From: Membranipora membranacea | Taxonomy: Eukaryota; Bryozoa; Gymnolaemata; Cheilostomatida; Membraniporidae | Reading direction: 5' to 3' | Assembly: GCA_914767715.1 (NCBI GenBank) | Contig: OU612070.1 | Location: 14,589,501 to 14,649,500, forward strand | DNA length: 60,000 bases | Part shown: one piece after another, positions 45,304 to 59,264 of the stretch | Numbering within the stretch: the stretch's first letter is position 1 | Layout: each line of letters opens with the position of its first letter | Made by a program: the position numbers and the translations under genes | The notes under the pieces: generated by a model | Databases searched by the model: none | What the model was told of the DNA's origin: nothing | Seen by the model: the letters and a program-made list of their open reading frames with translations, nothing else

Positions 45304-46407
45304 AACCCGTCCAATCGCACCCACTTTAGACCCCGGCTCCGGAAGAGAACTTTGCAAACTAGTGCGAGACGACGCAGCTGCCGCTCTCTCGCGACGGGCG
45401 TCTCACCCGGACTCATTTCCCAGCGCCATGACGAATCGCGTCTTCGCTGGCTCACTGGACAATACGACGGGGTAGAATACGCAGTGTCACGCTAGCTTGC
45501 TCGCAAGGTTGTGGGGGCAAGGGGGATGAATCCAAATCTTACATTATGTACGCGATGCTAAATTTAGAAGCGCCAAAACCTCAAACGCAACGTCGGCAGC
45601 CGGTGTAATAGCCTCAGTTCCCAATGTTTTTTCTTCAAAGCACATCCAACGCGGCCGGTTTGTAAGGCTTGCTTCTGTGCCCACATTCATTGCCGGTGGG
45701 TGATAAAAAGCCTCTCAGTCCTCTGACAGCAGCACTTTTGGTATTCCCAACCCCCCCCCCCCCCCCTCACCAAATTGTTCGACTGCTAATGGGTTTCGGT
45801 TGTCCAAAGTATGGGAGTTGCCTTTCTCCTTTACAAGGCCGGGCGACTCCAAGTCATCAGATGAATCTAAATCACTGAGTATTTGAAAGTGAGCAAACTT
45901 TGTCTACTTTTTACTTACAACAATACAATTTTCGAAATTCTCTGCTTACCTGTTCGTGCTCGAGGCGAGTCGTTCACCTGTGTAGTTCACTAATGTAATG
46001 GGTGTTGGCATGGCACTGCCCTCTCTGCGAGCTATAACCGGCATTCAGTCAGACAGTAAAGCTAGCAATTGATGCCAGCCAGCACGTGATTGTTCTGGCC
46101 TGTGCCCACCACCATGCAAGTTCTGTTTGTAATCTGTAAAAAATGACAAAATGAAAAAAATTATTTTGCTACTCCCAAAATAAATTGAATTTTAAACTGT
46201 TAAAAAGCGTAACTTAACTTCGGCCTGACATCATCCATATACATTTAGGCACTTTTGCAGCCCCATTGATGCCAGAGGGACTTTTTCTTTGCCTCCCTCT
46301 CTTTCAATGACAAAGGCTGAAGAATAGCTGCTAGGGCGAGAAGCGCTGACACCGCTTTCTACTCGTTTTGATTTCTTTGATTTGTTGATTTCCCCCAGGA
46401 GGGGGAG

Positions 46408-46593
46408 TGGGCCGTGCTTGGAGGTACTGCAATACCAAGACAACCCGTGGCAACATCGGAGCAAGCCCCTGCATGTCGCCCGGTTCCAAAAATCAGATTA
46501 ATATCATAGTGACACAATGTGCCACGAATCAGATATTAAACTGATTAGAACAGATACTACACTTTGATCTTAGCCAATAGGCCGAGAAGCGAT
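46408..46593 (-). ncRNA. U2 snRNA gene 12 (spacer type C)
   Basis: RNA identical to gene 2. The type C unit following gene 11 is repeated directly here, so the A-B-C order is not continued. Poly-C 17. Confidence 0.97.
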
Positions 46594-47698
46594 AACCCGT
46601 CCAATCGCACCCACTTTAGACCCCGGCTCCGGAAGAGAACTTTGCAAACTAGTGCGAGACGACGCAGCTGCCGCTCTCTCGCGACGGGCGTCTCACCCGG
46701 ACTCATTTCCCAGCGCCATGACGAATCGCGTCTTCGCTGGCTCACTGGACAATACGACGGGGTAGAATACGCAGTGTCACGCTAGCTTGCTCGCAAGGTT
46801 GTGGGGGCAAGGGGGATGAATCCAAATCTTACATTATGTACGCGATGCTAAATTTAGAAGCGCCAAAACCTCAAACGCAACGTCGGCAGCCGGTGTAATA
46901 GCCTCAGTTCCCAATGTTTTTTCTTCAAAGCACATCCAACGCGGCCGGTTTGTAAGGCTTGCTTCTGTGCCCACATTCATTGCCGGTGGGTGATAAAAAG
47001 CCTCTCAGTCCTCTGACAGCAGCACTTTTGGTATTCCCAACCCCCCCCCCCCCCCCCTCACCAAATTGTTCGACTGCTAATGGGTTTCGGTTGTCCAAAG
47101 TATGGGAGTTGCCTTTCTCCTTTACAAGGCCGGGCGACTCCAAGTCATCAGATGAATCTAAATCACTGAGTATTTGAAAGTGAGCAAACTTTGTCTACTT
47201 TTTACTTACAACAATACAATTTTCGAAATTCTCTGCTTACCTGTTCGTGCTCGAGGCGAGTCGTTCACCTGTGTAGTTCACTAATGTAATGGGTGTTGGC
47301 ATGGCACTGCCCTCTCTGCGAGCTATAACCGGCATTCAGTCAGACAGTAAAGCTAGCAATTGATGCCAGCCAGCACGTGATTGTTCTGGCCTGTGCCCAC
47401 CACCATGCAAGTTCTGTTTGTAATCTGTAAAAAATGACAAAATGAAAAAAATTATTTTGCTACTCCCAAAATAAATTGAATTTTAAACTGTTAAAAAGCG
47501 TAACTTAACTTCGGCCTGACATCATCCATATACATTTAGGCACTTTTGCAGCCCCATTGATGCCAGAGGGACTTTTTCTTTGCCTCCCTCTCTTTCAATG
47601 ACAAAGGCTGAAGAATAGCTGCTAGGGCGAGAAGCGCTGACACCGCTTTCTACTCGTTTTGATTTCTTTGATTTGTTGATTTCCCCCAGGAGGGGGAG

Positions 47699-47884
47699 TG
47701 GGCCGTGCTTGGAGGTACTGCAATACCAAGACAACCCGTGGCAACATCGGAGCAAGCCCCTGCATGTCGCCCGGTTCCAAAAATCAGATTAATATCATAG
47801 TGACACAATGTGCCACGAATCAGATATTAAACTGATTAGAACAGATACTACACTTTGATCTTAGCCAATAGGCCGAGAAGCGAT
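47699..47884 (-). ncRNA. U2 snRNA gene 13 (spacer type C)
   Basis: RNA identical to gene 2. Third type C unit in a row and the last complete gene before the assembly gap. Poly-C 15. Confidence 0.97.
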
Positions 47885-48987
47885 AACCCGTCCAATCGCA
47901 CCCACTTTAGACCCCGGCTCCGGAAGAGAACTTTGCAAACTAGTGCGAGACGACGCAGCTGCCGCTCTCTCGCGACGGGCGTCTCACCCGGACTCATTTC
48001 CCAGCGCCATGACGAATCGCGTCTTCGCTGGCTCACTGGACAATACGACGGGGTAGAATACGCAGTGTCACGCTAGCTTGCTCGCAAGGTTGTGGGGGCA
48101 AGGGGGATGAATCCAAATCTTACATTATGTACGCGATGCTAAATTTAGAAGCGCCAAAACCTCAAACGCAACGTCGGCAGCCGGTGTAATAGCCTCAGTT
48201 CCCAATGTTTTTTCTTCAAAGCACATCCAACGCGGCCGGTTTGTAAGGCTTGCTTCTGTGCCCACATTCATTGCCGGTGGGTGATAAAAAGCCTCTCAGT
48301 CCTCTGACAGCAGCACTTTTGGTATTCCCAACCCCCCCCCCCCCCCTCACCAAATTGTTCGACTGCTAATGGGTTTCGGTTGTCCAAAGTATGGGAGTTG
48401 CCTTTCTCCTTTACAAGGCCGGGCGACTCCAAGTCATCAGATGAATCTAAATCACTGAGTATTTGAAAGTGAGCAAACTTTGTCTACTTTTTACTTACAA
48501 CAATACAATTTTCGAAATTCTCTGCTTACCTGTTCGTGCTCGAGGCGAGTCGTTCACCTGTGTAGTTCACTAATGTAATGGGTGTTGGCATGGCACTGCC
48601 CTCTCTGCGAGCTATAACCGGCATTCAGTCAGACAGTAAAGCTAGCAATTGATGCCAGCCAGCACGTGATTGTTCTGGCCTGTGCCCACCACCATGCAAG
48701 TTCTGTTTGTAATCTGTAAAAAATGACAAAATGAAAAAAATTATTTTGCTACTCCCAAAATAAATTGAATTTTAAACTGTTAAAAAGCGTAACTTAACTT
48801 CGGCCTGACATCATCCATATACATTTAGGCACTTTTGCAGCCCCATTGATGCCAGAGGGACTTTTTCTTTGCCTCCCTCTCTTTCAATGACAAAGGCTGA
48901 AGAATAGCTGCTAGGGCGAGAAGCGCTGACACCGCTTTCCACTCGTTTTGATTTCTTTGATTTGTTGATTTCCCCCAGGAGGGGGAG

Positions 48988-49024
48988 TGGGCCGTGCTTG
49001 GAGGTACTGCAATACCAAGACAAC
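48988..49024 (-). ncRNA. U2 snRNA gene 14, 3' end only, cut by gap
   Basis: Only the stem-loop IV part (37 nt) is present before the N run. What is visible matches gene 2. The 5' part and promoter would lie in the gap. Confidence 0.9.
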
Positions 49025-49524
49025 NNNNNNNNNNNNNNNNNNNNNNNNNNNNNNNNNNNNNNNNNNNNNNNNNNNNNNNNNNNNNNNNNNNNNNNNNNNN
49101 NNNNNNNNNNNNNNNNNNNNNNNNNNNNNNNNNNNNNNNNNNNNNNNNNNNNNNNNNNNNNNNNNNNNNNNNNNNNNNNNNNNNNNNNNNNNNNNNNNNN
49201 NNNNNNNNNNNNNNNNNNNNNNNNNNNNNNNNNNNNNNNNNNNNNNNNNNNNNNNNNNNNNNNNNNNNNNNNNNNNNNNNNNNNNNNNNNNNNNNNNNNN
49301 NNNNNNNNNNNNNNNNNNNNNNNNNNNNNNNNNNNNNNNNNNNNNNNNNNNNNNNNNNNNNNNNNNNNNNNNNNNNNNNNNNNNNNNNNNNNNNNNNNNN
49401 NNNNNNNNNNNNNNNNNNNNNNNNNNNNNNNNNNNNNNNNNNNNNNNNNNNNNNNNNNNNNNNNNNNNNNNNNNNNNNNNNNNNNNNNNNNNNNNNNNNN
49501 NNNNNNNNNNNNNNNNNNNNNNNN
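49025..49524. other. Assembly gap, 500 N
   Basis: Exactly 500 N, which looks like a placeholder size. The spacer types differ on the two sides (type C units on the left, type D on the right), so the gap may hide an unknown number of units rather than the about 540 bp needed to complete one. Confidence 0.95.
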
Positions 49525-50239
49525 GTCGGTGGGTGATAAAAAGCCTCTCAGTCCTCTGACAGCAGCACTTTTGGTATTCCCAACCCCCCCCCCCCCCTCA
49601 CCAAATTGTTCGACTGCTAATGGGTTTGGGTTATCAAAAGTATGGGAGTTGCCTTTCTCCTTCACAAGGCCGGGCAACTCCAAATCATCAGATGAATCTA
49701 AATCACCGAGTGTTTGAAAGTGAGCAAACTTTGTCTACTTTTTACTTACAACAATACAATTTTCGAAATTCTCTGCTTACCTGTTCGTTTTCGAGGCGAG
49801 TCGTTCACCTGTGTAGTTCACTAATGTAATGGGTGTTGGCGTGGCACTGCCCTCTCTGCGAGCTATAACCGGCATTCAGTCTGACAGTAAAGCTAGCAAT
49901 TGATGCCAGCCAGCACGTGGTTGTTCTGGCCTGTGCCCACCACCATGCAAGTTCTGCTTGTAATCTGTAAAAAATGACAAAATGAAAAAAATCATTTTGC
50001 TACTCCCAAAATAAATTGAATTTTAAATTGTTGAAAAGCGTAACATAACTTCGGCCTGACATCATTCGTATACATTTTGGCACGTTTGCTACAGCCTCAT
50101 TGATGCCAGAGGGACTTTTTCTTTGCCTCCCTCTTTCAATGACAAAGGCTGAAGAATAGATGCTAGGGCGAGAAGCGCTTACACCGCTTTCTACTCGTTT
50201 TGATTTCTTTGATTTGTTGATTTCCCCCAGGAGGGGGAG

Positions 50240-50425
50240 TGGGCCGTGCTTGGAGGTACTGCAATACCAAGACAACCCGTGGCAACATCGGAGCAAGCCC
50301 CTGCATGTCGCCCGGTTCCAAAAATCAGATTAATATCATAGTGACACAATGTGCCACGAATCAGATATTAAACTGATTAGAACAGATACTACACTTTGAT
50401 CTTAGCCAATAGGCCGAGAAGCGAT
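50240..50425 (-). ncRNA. U2 snRNA gene 15 (spacer type D)
   Basis: RNA identical to gene 2. First complete gene right of the gap. The type D spacer is marked by CCGTCCTGTCGC before the promoter block, CAAACCAGTGCG and ACCGGTCTCTCG after it, and CGTTTTCGAGG in place of CGTGCTCGAGG in the distal spacer. Confidence 0.97.
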
Positions 50426-51528
50426 AACCCGTCCTGTCGCACCCACTTTAGACCCCGGCTCCGGAAGAGAACTTTGCAAACCAGTGCGAGACGACGCACC
50501 TACCGGTCTCTCGCGACGGGCGTCTCACCCGGACTGATTTCCCAACGCGATGACAAATCGCGTCTTCGCTGGCTCACTGGACATTACGACGGGATAGAAA
50601 ACGCAGTGTCACGCTGGCCTGCTCGCAAGGTTGTGGGGGCAAGGGGGATGAATCCAAATCTTACATTACGTACATGATGCTAAATTTAGAAGCGCCAAAG
50701 CGTCAAACGCAACGTCGGCAGCCGGTGTAATAGCCTCAGTTCCCAATGTTTTTTCTTCAAAGCACATTCAACGCGGCCGGTTTGTAAGGCTTGCTTCTGT
50801 GCCCACATTCATTGTCGGTGGGTGATAAAAAGCCTCTCAGTCCTCTGACAGCAGCACTTTTGGTATTCCCAACCCCCCCCCCCCCCTCACCAAATTGTTC
50901 GACTGCTAATGGGTTTGGGTTATCAAAAGTATGGGAGTTGCCTTTCTCCTTCACAAGGCCGGGCAACTCCAAATCATCAGATGAATCTAAATCACCGAGT
51001 GTTTGAAAGTGAGCAAACTTTGTCTACTTTTTACTTACAACAATACAATTTTCGAAATTCTCTGCTTACCTGTTCGTTTTCGAGGCGAGTCGTTCACCTG
51101 TGTAGTTCACTAATGTAATGGGTGTTGGCGTGGCACTGCCCTCTCTGCGAGCTATAACCGGCATTCAGTCTGACAGTAAAGCTAGCAATTGATGCCAGCC
51201 AGCACGTGGTTGTTCTGGCCTGTGCCCACCACCATGCAAGTTCTGCTTGTAATCTGTAAAAAATGACAAAATGAAAAAAATCATTTTGCTACTCCCAAAA
51301 TAAATTGAATTTTAAATTGTTGAAAAGCGTAACATAACTTCGGCCTGACATCATTCGTATACATTTTGGCACGTTTGCTACAGCCTCATTGATGCCAGAG
51401 GGACTTTTTCTTTGCCTCCCTCTTTCAATGACAAAGGCTGAAGAATAGATGCTAGGGCGAGAAGCGCTTACACCGCTTTCTACTCGTTTTGATTTCTTTG
51501 ATTTGTTGATTTCCCCCAGGAGGGGGAG

Positions 51529-51714
51529 TGGGCCGTGCTTGGAGGTACTGCAATACCAAGACAACCCGTGGCAACATCGGAGCAAGCCCCTGCATGTCGC
51601 CCGGTTCCAAAAATCAGATTAATATCATAGTGACACAATGTGCCACGAATCAGATATTAAACTGATTAGAACAGATACTACACTTTGATCTTAGCCAATA
51701 GGCCGAGAAGCGAT
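51529..51714 (-). ncRNA. U2 snRNA gene 16 (spacer type D)
   Basis: RNA identical to gene 2. Its upstream spacer has a private 3-bp insertion (GCGGCGGCCGG instead of GCGGCCGG, near 52066) and 13 C instead of 14, giving a 1291-bp unit among 1289-bp neighbours. Confidence 0.97.
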
Positions 51715-52819
51715 AACCCGTCCTGTCGCACCCACTTTAGACCCCGGCTCCGGAAGAGAACTTTGCAAACCAGTGCGAGACGACGCACCTACCGGTCTCT
51801 CGCGACGGGCGTCTCACCCGGACTGATTTCCCAACGCGATGACAAATCGCGTCTTCGCTGGCTCACTGGACATTACGACGGGATAGAAAACGCAGTGTCA
51901 CGCTGGCCTGCTCGCAAGGTTGTGGGGGCAAGGGGGATGAATCCAAATCTTACATTACGTACATGATGCTAAATTTAGAAGCGCCAAAGCGTCAAACGCA
52001 ACGTCGGCAGCCGGTGTAATAGCCTCAGTTCCCAATGTTTTTTCTTCAAAGCACATTCAACGCGGCGGCCGGTTTGTAAGGCTTGCTTCTGTGCCCACAT
52101 TCATTGTCGGTGGGTGATAAAAAGCCTCTCAGTCCTCTGACAGCAGCACTTTTGGTATTCCCAACCCCCCCCCCCCCTCACCAAATTGTTCGACTGCTAA
52201 TGGGTTTGGGTTATCAAAAGTATGGGAGTTGCCTTTCTCCTTCACAAGGCCGGGCAACTCCAAATCATCAGATGAATCTAAATCACCGAGTGTTTGAAAG
52301 TGAGCAAACTTTGTCTACTTTTTACTTACAACAATACAATTTTCGAAATTCTCTGCTTACCTGTTCGTTTTCGAGGCGAGTCGTTCACCTGTGTAGTTCA
52401 CTAATGTAATGGGTGTTGGCGTGGCACTGCCCTCTCTGCGAGCTATAACCGGCATTCAGTCTGACAGTAAAGCTAGCAATTGATGCCAGCCAGCACGTGG
52501 TTGTTCTGGCCTGTGCCCACCACCATGCAAGTTCTGCTTGTAATCTGTAAAAAATGACAAAATGAAAAAAATCATTTTGCTACTCCCAAAATAAATTGAA
52601 TTTTAAATTGTTGAAAAGCGTAACATAACTTCGGCCTGACATCATTCGTATACATTTTGGCACGTTTGCTACAGCCTCATTGATGCCAGAGGGACTTTTT
52701 CTTTGCCTCCCTCTTTCAATGACAAAGGCTGAAGAATAGATGCTAGGGCGAGAAGCGCTTACACCGCTTTCTACTCGTTTTGATTTCTTTGATTTGTTGA
52801 TTTCCCCCAGGAGGGGGAG

Positions 52820-53005
52820 TGGGCCGTGCTTGGAGGTACTGCAATACCAAGACAACCCGTGGCAACATCGGAGCAAGCCCCTGCATGTCGCCCGGTTCCA
52901 AAAATCAGATTAATATCATAGTGACACAATGTGCCACGAATCAGATATTAAACTGATTAGAACAGATACTACACTTTGATCTTAGCCAATAGGCCGAGAA
53001 GCGAT
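52820..53005 (-). ncRNA. U2 snRNA gene 17 (spacer type D)
   Basis: RNA identical to gene 2; unit of 1289 bp with no private difference noticed. Confidence 0.97.
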
Positions 53006-54108
53006 AACCCGTCCTGTCGCACCCACTTTAGACCCCGGCTCCGGAAGAGAACTTTGCAAACCAGTGCGAGACGACGCACCTACCGGTCTCTCGCGACGGG
53101 CGTCTCACCCGGACTGATTTCCCAACGCGATGACAAATCGCGTCTTCGCTGGCTCACTGGACATTACGACGGGATAGAAAACGCAGTGTCACGCTGGCCT
53201 GCTCGCAAGGTTGTGGGGGCAAGGGGGATGAATCCAAATCTTACATTACGTACATGATGCTAAATTTAGAAGCGCCAAAGCGTCAAACGCAACGTCGGCA
53301 GCCGGTGTAATAGCCTCAGTTCCCAATGTTTTTTCTTCAAAGCACATTCAACGCGGCCGGTTTGTAAGGCTTGCTTCTGTGCCCACATTCATTGTCGGTG
53401 GGTGATAAAAAGCCTCTCAGTCCTCTGACAGCAGCACTTTTGGTATTCCCAACCCCCCCCCCCCCCTCACCAAATTGTTCGACTGCTAATGGGTTTGGGT
53501 TATCAAAAGTATGGGAGTTGCCTTTCTCCTTCACAAGGCCGGGCAACTCCAAATCATCAGATGAATCTAAATCACCGAGTGTTTGAAAGTGAGCAAACTT
53601 TGTCTACTTTTTACTTACAACAATACAATTTTCGAAATTCTCTGCTTACCTGTTCGTTTTCGAGGCGAGTCGTTCACCTGTGTAGTTCACTAATGTAATG
53701 GGTGTTGGCGTGGCACTGCCCTCTCTGCGAGCTATAACCGGCATTCAGTCTGACAGTAAAGCTAGCAATTGATGCCAGCCAGCACGTGGTTGTTCTGGCC
53801 TGTGCCCACCACCATGCAAGTTCTGCTTGTAATCTGTAAAAAATGACAAAATGAAAAAAATCATTTTGCTACTCCCAAAATAAATTGAATTTTAAATTGT
53901 TGAAAAGCGTAACATAACTTCGGCCTGACATCATTCGTATACATTTTGGCACGTTTGCTACAGCCTCATTGATGCCAGAGGGACTTTTTCTTTGCCTCCC
54001 TCTTTCAATGACAAAGGCTGAAGAATAGATGCTAGGGCGAGAAGCGCTTACACCGCTTTCTACTCGTTTTGATTTCTTTGATTTGTTGATTTCCCCCAGG
54101 AGGGGGAG

Positions 54109-54294
54109 TGGGCCGTGCTTGGAGGTACTGCAATACCAAGACAACCCGTGGCAACATCGGAGCAAGCCCCTGCATGTCGCCCGGTTCCAAAAATCAGATT
54201 AATATCATAGTGACACAATGTGCCACGAATCAGATATTAAACTGATTAGAACAGATACTACACTTTGATCTTAGCCAATAGGCCGAGAAGCGAT
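54109..54294 (-). ncRNA. U2 snRNA gene 18 (spacer type D)
   Basis: RNA identical to gene 2; a 1289-bp unit that I could not tell apart from its neighbours by eye. Confidence 0.97.
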
Positions 54295-55397
54295 AACCCG
54301 TCCTGTCGCACCCACTTTAGACCCCGGCTCCGGAAGAGAACTTTGCAAACCAGTGCGAGACGACGCACCTACCGGTCTCTCGCGACGGGCGTCTCACCCG
54401 GACTGATTTCCCAACGCGATGACAAATCGCGTCTTCGCTGGCTCACTGGACATTACGACGGGATAGAAAACGCAGTGTCACGCTGGCCTGCTCGCAAGGT
54501 TGTGGGGGCAAGGGGGATGAATCCAAATCTTACATTACGTACATGATGCTAAATTTAGAAGCGCCAAAGCGTCAAACGCAACGTCGGCAGCCGGTGTAAT
54601 AGCCTCAGTTCCCAATGTTTTTTCTTCAAAGCACATTCAACGCGGCCGGTTTGTAAGGCTTGCTTCTGTGCCCACATTCATTGTCGGTGGGTGATAAAAA
54701 GCCTCTCAGTCCTCTGACAGCAGCACTTTTGGTATTCCCAACCCCCCCCCCCCCCTCACCAAATTGTTCGACTGCTAATGGGTTTGGGTTATCAAAAGTA
54801 TGGGAGTTGCCTTTCTCCTTCACAAGGCCGGGCAACTCCAAATCATCAGATGAATCTAAATCACCGAGTGTTTGAAAGTGAGCAAACTTTGTCTACTTTT
54901 TACTTACAACAATACAATTTTCGAAATTCTCTGCTTACCTGTTCGTTTTCGAGGCGAGTCGTTCACCTGTGTAGTTCACTAATGTAATGGGTGTTGGCGT
55001 GGCACTGCCCTCTCTGCGAGCTATAACCGGCATTCAGTCTGACAGTAAAGCTAGCAATTGATGCCAGCCAGCACGTGGTTGTTCTGGCCTGTGCCCACCA
55101 CCATGCAAGTTCTGCTTGTAATCTGTAAAAAATGACAAAATGAAAAAAATCATTTTGCTACTCCCAAAATAAATTGAATTTTAAATTGTTGAAAAGCGTA
55201 ACATAACTTCGGCCTGACATCATTCGTATACATTTTGGCACGTTTGCTACAGCCTCATTGATGCCAGAGGGACTTTTTCTTTGCCTCCCTCTTTCAATGA
55301 CAAAGGCTGAAGAATAGATGCTAGGGCGAGAAGCGCTTACACCGCTTTCTACTCGTTTTGATTTCTTTGATTTGTTGATTTCCCCCAGGAGGGGGAG

Positions 55398-55583
55398 TGG
55401 GCCGTGCTTGGAGGTACTGCAATACCAAGACAACCCGTGGCAACATCGGAGCAAGCCCCTGCATGTCGCCCGGTTCCAAAAATCAGATTAATATCATAGT
55501 GACACAATGTGCCACGAATCAGATATTAAACTGATTAGAACAGATACTACACTTTGATCTTAGCCAATAGGCCGAGAAGCGAT
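55398..55583 (-). ncRNA. U2 snRNA gene 19 (spacer type D)
   Basis: RNA identical to gene 2; 1289-bp unit, 14 C in the spacer tract. Confidence 0.97.
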
Positions 55584-56686
55584 AACCCGTCCTGTCGCAC
55601 CCACTTTAGACCCCGGCTCCGGAAGAGAACTTTGCAAACCAGTGCGAGACGACGCACCTACCGGTCTCTCGCGACGGGCGTCTCACCCGGACTGATTTCC
55701 CAACGCGATGACAAATCGCGTCTTCGCTGGCTCACTGGACATTACGACGGGATAGAAAACGCAGTGTCACGCTGGCCTGCTCGCAAGGTTGTGGGGGCAA
55801 GGGGGATGAATCCAAATCTTACATTACGTACATGATGCTAAATTTAGAAGCGCCAAAGCGTCAAACGCAACGTCGGCAGCCGGTGTAATAGCCTCAGTTC
55901 CCAATGTTTTTTCTTCAAAGCACATTCAACGCGGCCGGTTTGTAAGGCTTGCTTCTGTGCCCACATTCATTGTCGGTGGGTGATAAAAAGCCTCTCAGTC
56001 CTCTGACAGCAGCACTTTTGGTATTCCCAACCCCCCCCCCCCCCTCACCAAATTGTTCGACTGCTAATGGGTTTGGGTTATCAAAAGTATGGGAGTTGCC
56101 TTTCTCCTTCACAAGGCCGGGCAACTCCAAATCATCAGATGAATCTAAATCACCGAGTGTTTGAAAGTGAGCAAACTTTGTCTACTTTTTACTTACAACA
56201 ATACAATTTTCGAAATTCTCTGCTTACCTGTTCGTTTTCGAGGCGAGTCGTTCACCTGTGTAGTTCACTAATGTAATGGGTGTTGGCGTGGCACTGCCCT
56301 CTCTGCGAGCTATAACCGGCATTCAGTCTGACAGTAAAGCTAGCAATTGATGCCAGCCAGCACGTGGTTGTTCTGGCCTGTGCCCACCACCATGCAAGTT
56401 CTGCTTGTAATCTGTAAAAAATGACAAAATGAAAAAAATCATTTTGCTACTCCCAAAATAAATTGAATTTTAAATTGTTGAAAAGCGTAACATAACTTCG
56501 GCCTGACATCATTCGTATACATTTTGGCACGTTTGCTACAGCCTCATTGATGCCAGAGGGACTTTTTCTTTGCCTCCCTCTTTCAATGACAAAGGCTGAA
56601 GAATAGATGCTAGGGCGAGAAGCGCTTACACCGCTTTCTACTCGTTTTGATTTCTTTGATTTGTTGATTTCCCCCAGGAGGGGGAG

Positions 56687-56872
56687 TGGGCCGTGCTTGG
56701 AGGTACTGCAATACCAAGACAACCCGTGGCAACATCGGAGCAAGCCCCTGCATGTCGCCCGGTTCCAAAAATCAGATTAATATCATAGTGACACAATGTG
56801 CCACGAATCAGATATTAAACTGATTAGAACAGATACTACACTTTGATCTTAGCCAATAGGCCGAGAAGCGAT
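56687..56872 (-). ncRNA. U2 snRNA gene 20 (spacer type D)
   Basis: RNA identical to gene 2; 1289-bp unit, 14 C in the spacer tract. Confidence 0.97.
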
Positions 56873-57975
56873 AACCCGTCCTGTCGCACCCACTTTAGAC
56901 CCCGGCTCCGGAAGAGAACTTTGCAAACCAGTGCGAGACGACGCACCTACCGGTCTCTCGCGACGGGCGTCTCACCCGGACTGATTTCCCAACGCGATGA
57001 CAAATCGCGTCTTCGCTGGCTCACTGGACATTACGACGGGATAGAAAACGCAGTGTCACGCTGGCCTGCTCGCAAGGTTGTGGGGGCAAGGGGGATGAAT
57101 CCAAATCTTACATTACGTACATGATGCTAAATTTAGAAGCGCCAAAGCGTCAAACGCAACGTCGGCAGCCGGTGTAATAGCCTCAGTTCCCAATGTTTTT
57201 TCTTCAAAGCACATTCAACGCGGCCGGTTTGTAAGGCTTGCTTCTGTGCCCACATTCATTGTCGGTGGGTGATAAAAAGCCTCTCAGTCCTCTGACAGCA
57301 GCACTTTTGGTATTCCCAACCCCCCCCCCCCCCTCACCAAATTGTTCGACTGCTAATGGGTTTGGGTTATCAAAAGTATGGGAGTTGCCTTTCTCCTTCA
57401 CAAGGCCGGGCAACTCCAAATCATCAGATGAATCTAAATCACCGAGTGTTTGAAAGTGAGCAAACTTTGTCTACTTTTTACTTACAACAATACAATTTTC
57501 GAAATTCTCTGCTTACCTGTTCGTTTTCGAGGCGAGTCGTTCACCTGTGTAGTTCACTAATGTAATGGGTGTTGGCGTGGCACTGCCCTCTCTGCGAGCT
57601 ATAACCGGCATTCAGTCTGACAGTAAAGCTAGCAATTGATGCCAGCCAGCACGTGGTTGTTCTGGCCTGTGCCCACCACCATGCAAGTTCTGCTTGTAAT
57701 CTGTAAAAAATGACAAAATGAAAAAAATCATTTTGCTACTCCCAAAATAAATTGAATTTTAAATTGTTGAAAAGCGTAACATAACTTCGGCCTGACATCA
57801 TTCGTATACATTTTGGCACGTTTGCTACAGCCTCATTGATGCCAGAGGGACTTTTTCTTTGCCTCCCTCTTTCAATGACAAAGGCTGAAGAATAGATGCT
57901 AGGGCGAGAAGCGCTTACACCGCTTTCTACTCGTTTTGATTTCTTTGATTTGTTGATTTCCCCCAGGAGGGGGAG

Positions 57976-58161
57976 TGGGCCGTGCTTGGAGGTACTGCAA
58001 TACCAAGACAACCCGTGGCAACATCGGAGCAAGCCCCTGCATGTCGCCCGGTTCCAAAAATCAGATTAATATCATAGTGACACAATGTGCCACGAATCAG
58101 ATATTAAACTGATTAGAACAGATACTACACTTTGATCTTAGCCAATAGGCCGAGAAGCGAT
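57976..58161 (-). ncRNA. U2 snRNA gene 21 (spacer type D)
   Basis: RNA identical to gene 2; 1289-bp unit, 14 C in the spacer tract. Confidence 0.97.
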
Positions 58162-59264
58162 AACCCGTCCTGTCGCACCCACTTTAGACCCCGGCTCCGG
58201 AAGAGAACTTTGCAAACCAGTGCGAGACGACGCACCTACCGGTCTCTCGCGACGGGCGTCTCACCCGGACTGATTTCCCAACGCGATGACAAATCGCGTC
58301 TTCGCTGGCTCACTGGACATTACGACGGGATAGAAAACGCAGTGTCACGCTGGCCTGCTCGCAAGGTTGTGGGGGCAAGGGGGATGAATCCAAATCTTAC
58401 ATTACGTACATGATGCTAAATTTAGAAGCGCCAAAGCGTCAAACGCAACGTCGGCAGCCGGTGTAATAGCCTCAGTTCCCAATGTTTTTTCTTCAAAGCA
58501 CATTCAACGCGGCCGGTTTGTAAGGCTTGCTTCTGTGCCCACATTCATTGTCGGTGGGTGATAAAAAGCCTCTCAGTCCTCTGACAGCAGCACTTTTGGT
58601 ATTCCCAACCCCCCCCCCCCCCTCACCAAATTGTTCGACTGCTAATGGGTTTGGGTTATCAAAAGTATGGGAGTTGCCTTTCTCCTTCACAAGGCCGGGC
58701 AACTCCAAATCATCAGATGAATCTAAATCACCGAGTGTTTGAAAGTGAGCAAACTTTGTCTACTTTTTACTTACAACAATACAATTTTCGAAATTCTCTG
58801 CTTACCTGTTCGTTTTCGAGGCGAGTCGTTCACCTGTGTAGTTCACTAATGTAATGGGTGTTGGCGTGGCACTGCCCTCTCTGCGAGCTATAACCGGCAT
58901 TCAGTCTGACAGTAAAGCTAGCAATTGATGCCAGCCAGCACGTGGTTGTTCTGGCCTGTGCCCACCACCATGCAAGTTCTGCTTGTAATCTGTAAAAAAT
59001 GACAAAATGAAAAAAATCATTTTGCTACTCCCAAAATAAATTGAATTTTAAATTGTTGAAAAGCGTAACATAACTTCGGCCTGACATCATTCGTATACAT
59101 TTTGGCACGTTTGCTACAGCCTCATTGATGCCAGAGGGACTTTTTCTTTGCCTCCCTCTTTCAATGACAAAGGCTGAAGAATAGATGCTAGGGCGAGAAG
59201 CGCTTACACCGCTTTCTACTCGTTTTGATTTCTTTGATTTGTTGATTTCCCCCAGGAGGGGGAG

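Larger units (their letters stand above)
36102..46407 (-). repeat. Two copies of a 4-unit higher-order repeat (about 5.15 kb)
   Basis: Genes 4-7 (spacers C-A-B-C') and genes 8-11 (C-A-B-C) repeat in the same order at a distance of 5154 bp, with matching poly-C lengths (10-10-20-17 against 10-10-19-16). Genes 2-3 (A-B) look like part of an older or partial copy. This shows that amplification happened in blocks of several units as well as by single units. Confidence 0.85.

Noticed and set aside
48811-49717. Long open frames of 180-290 codons across the N gap
   Set aside because: They are open only because N codons are not read as stops.
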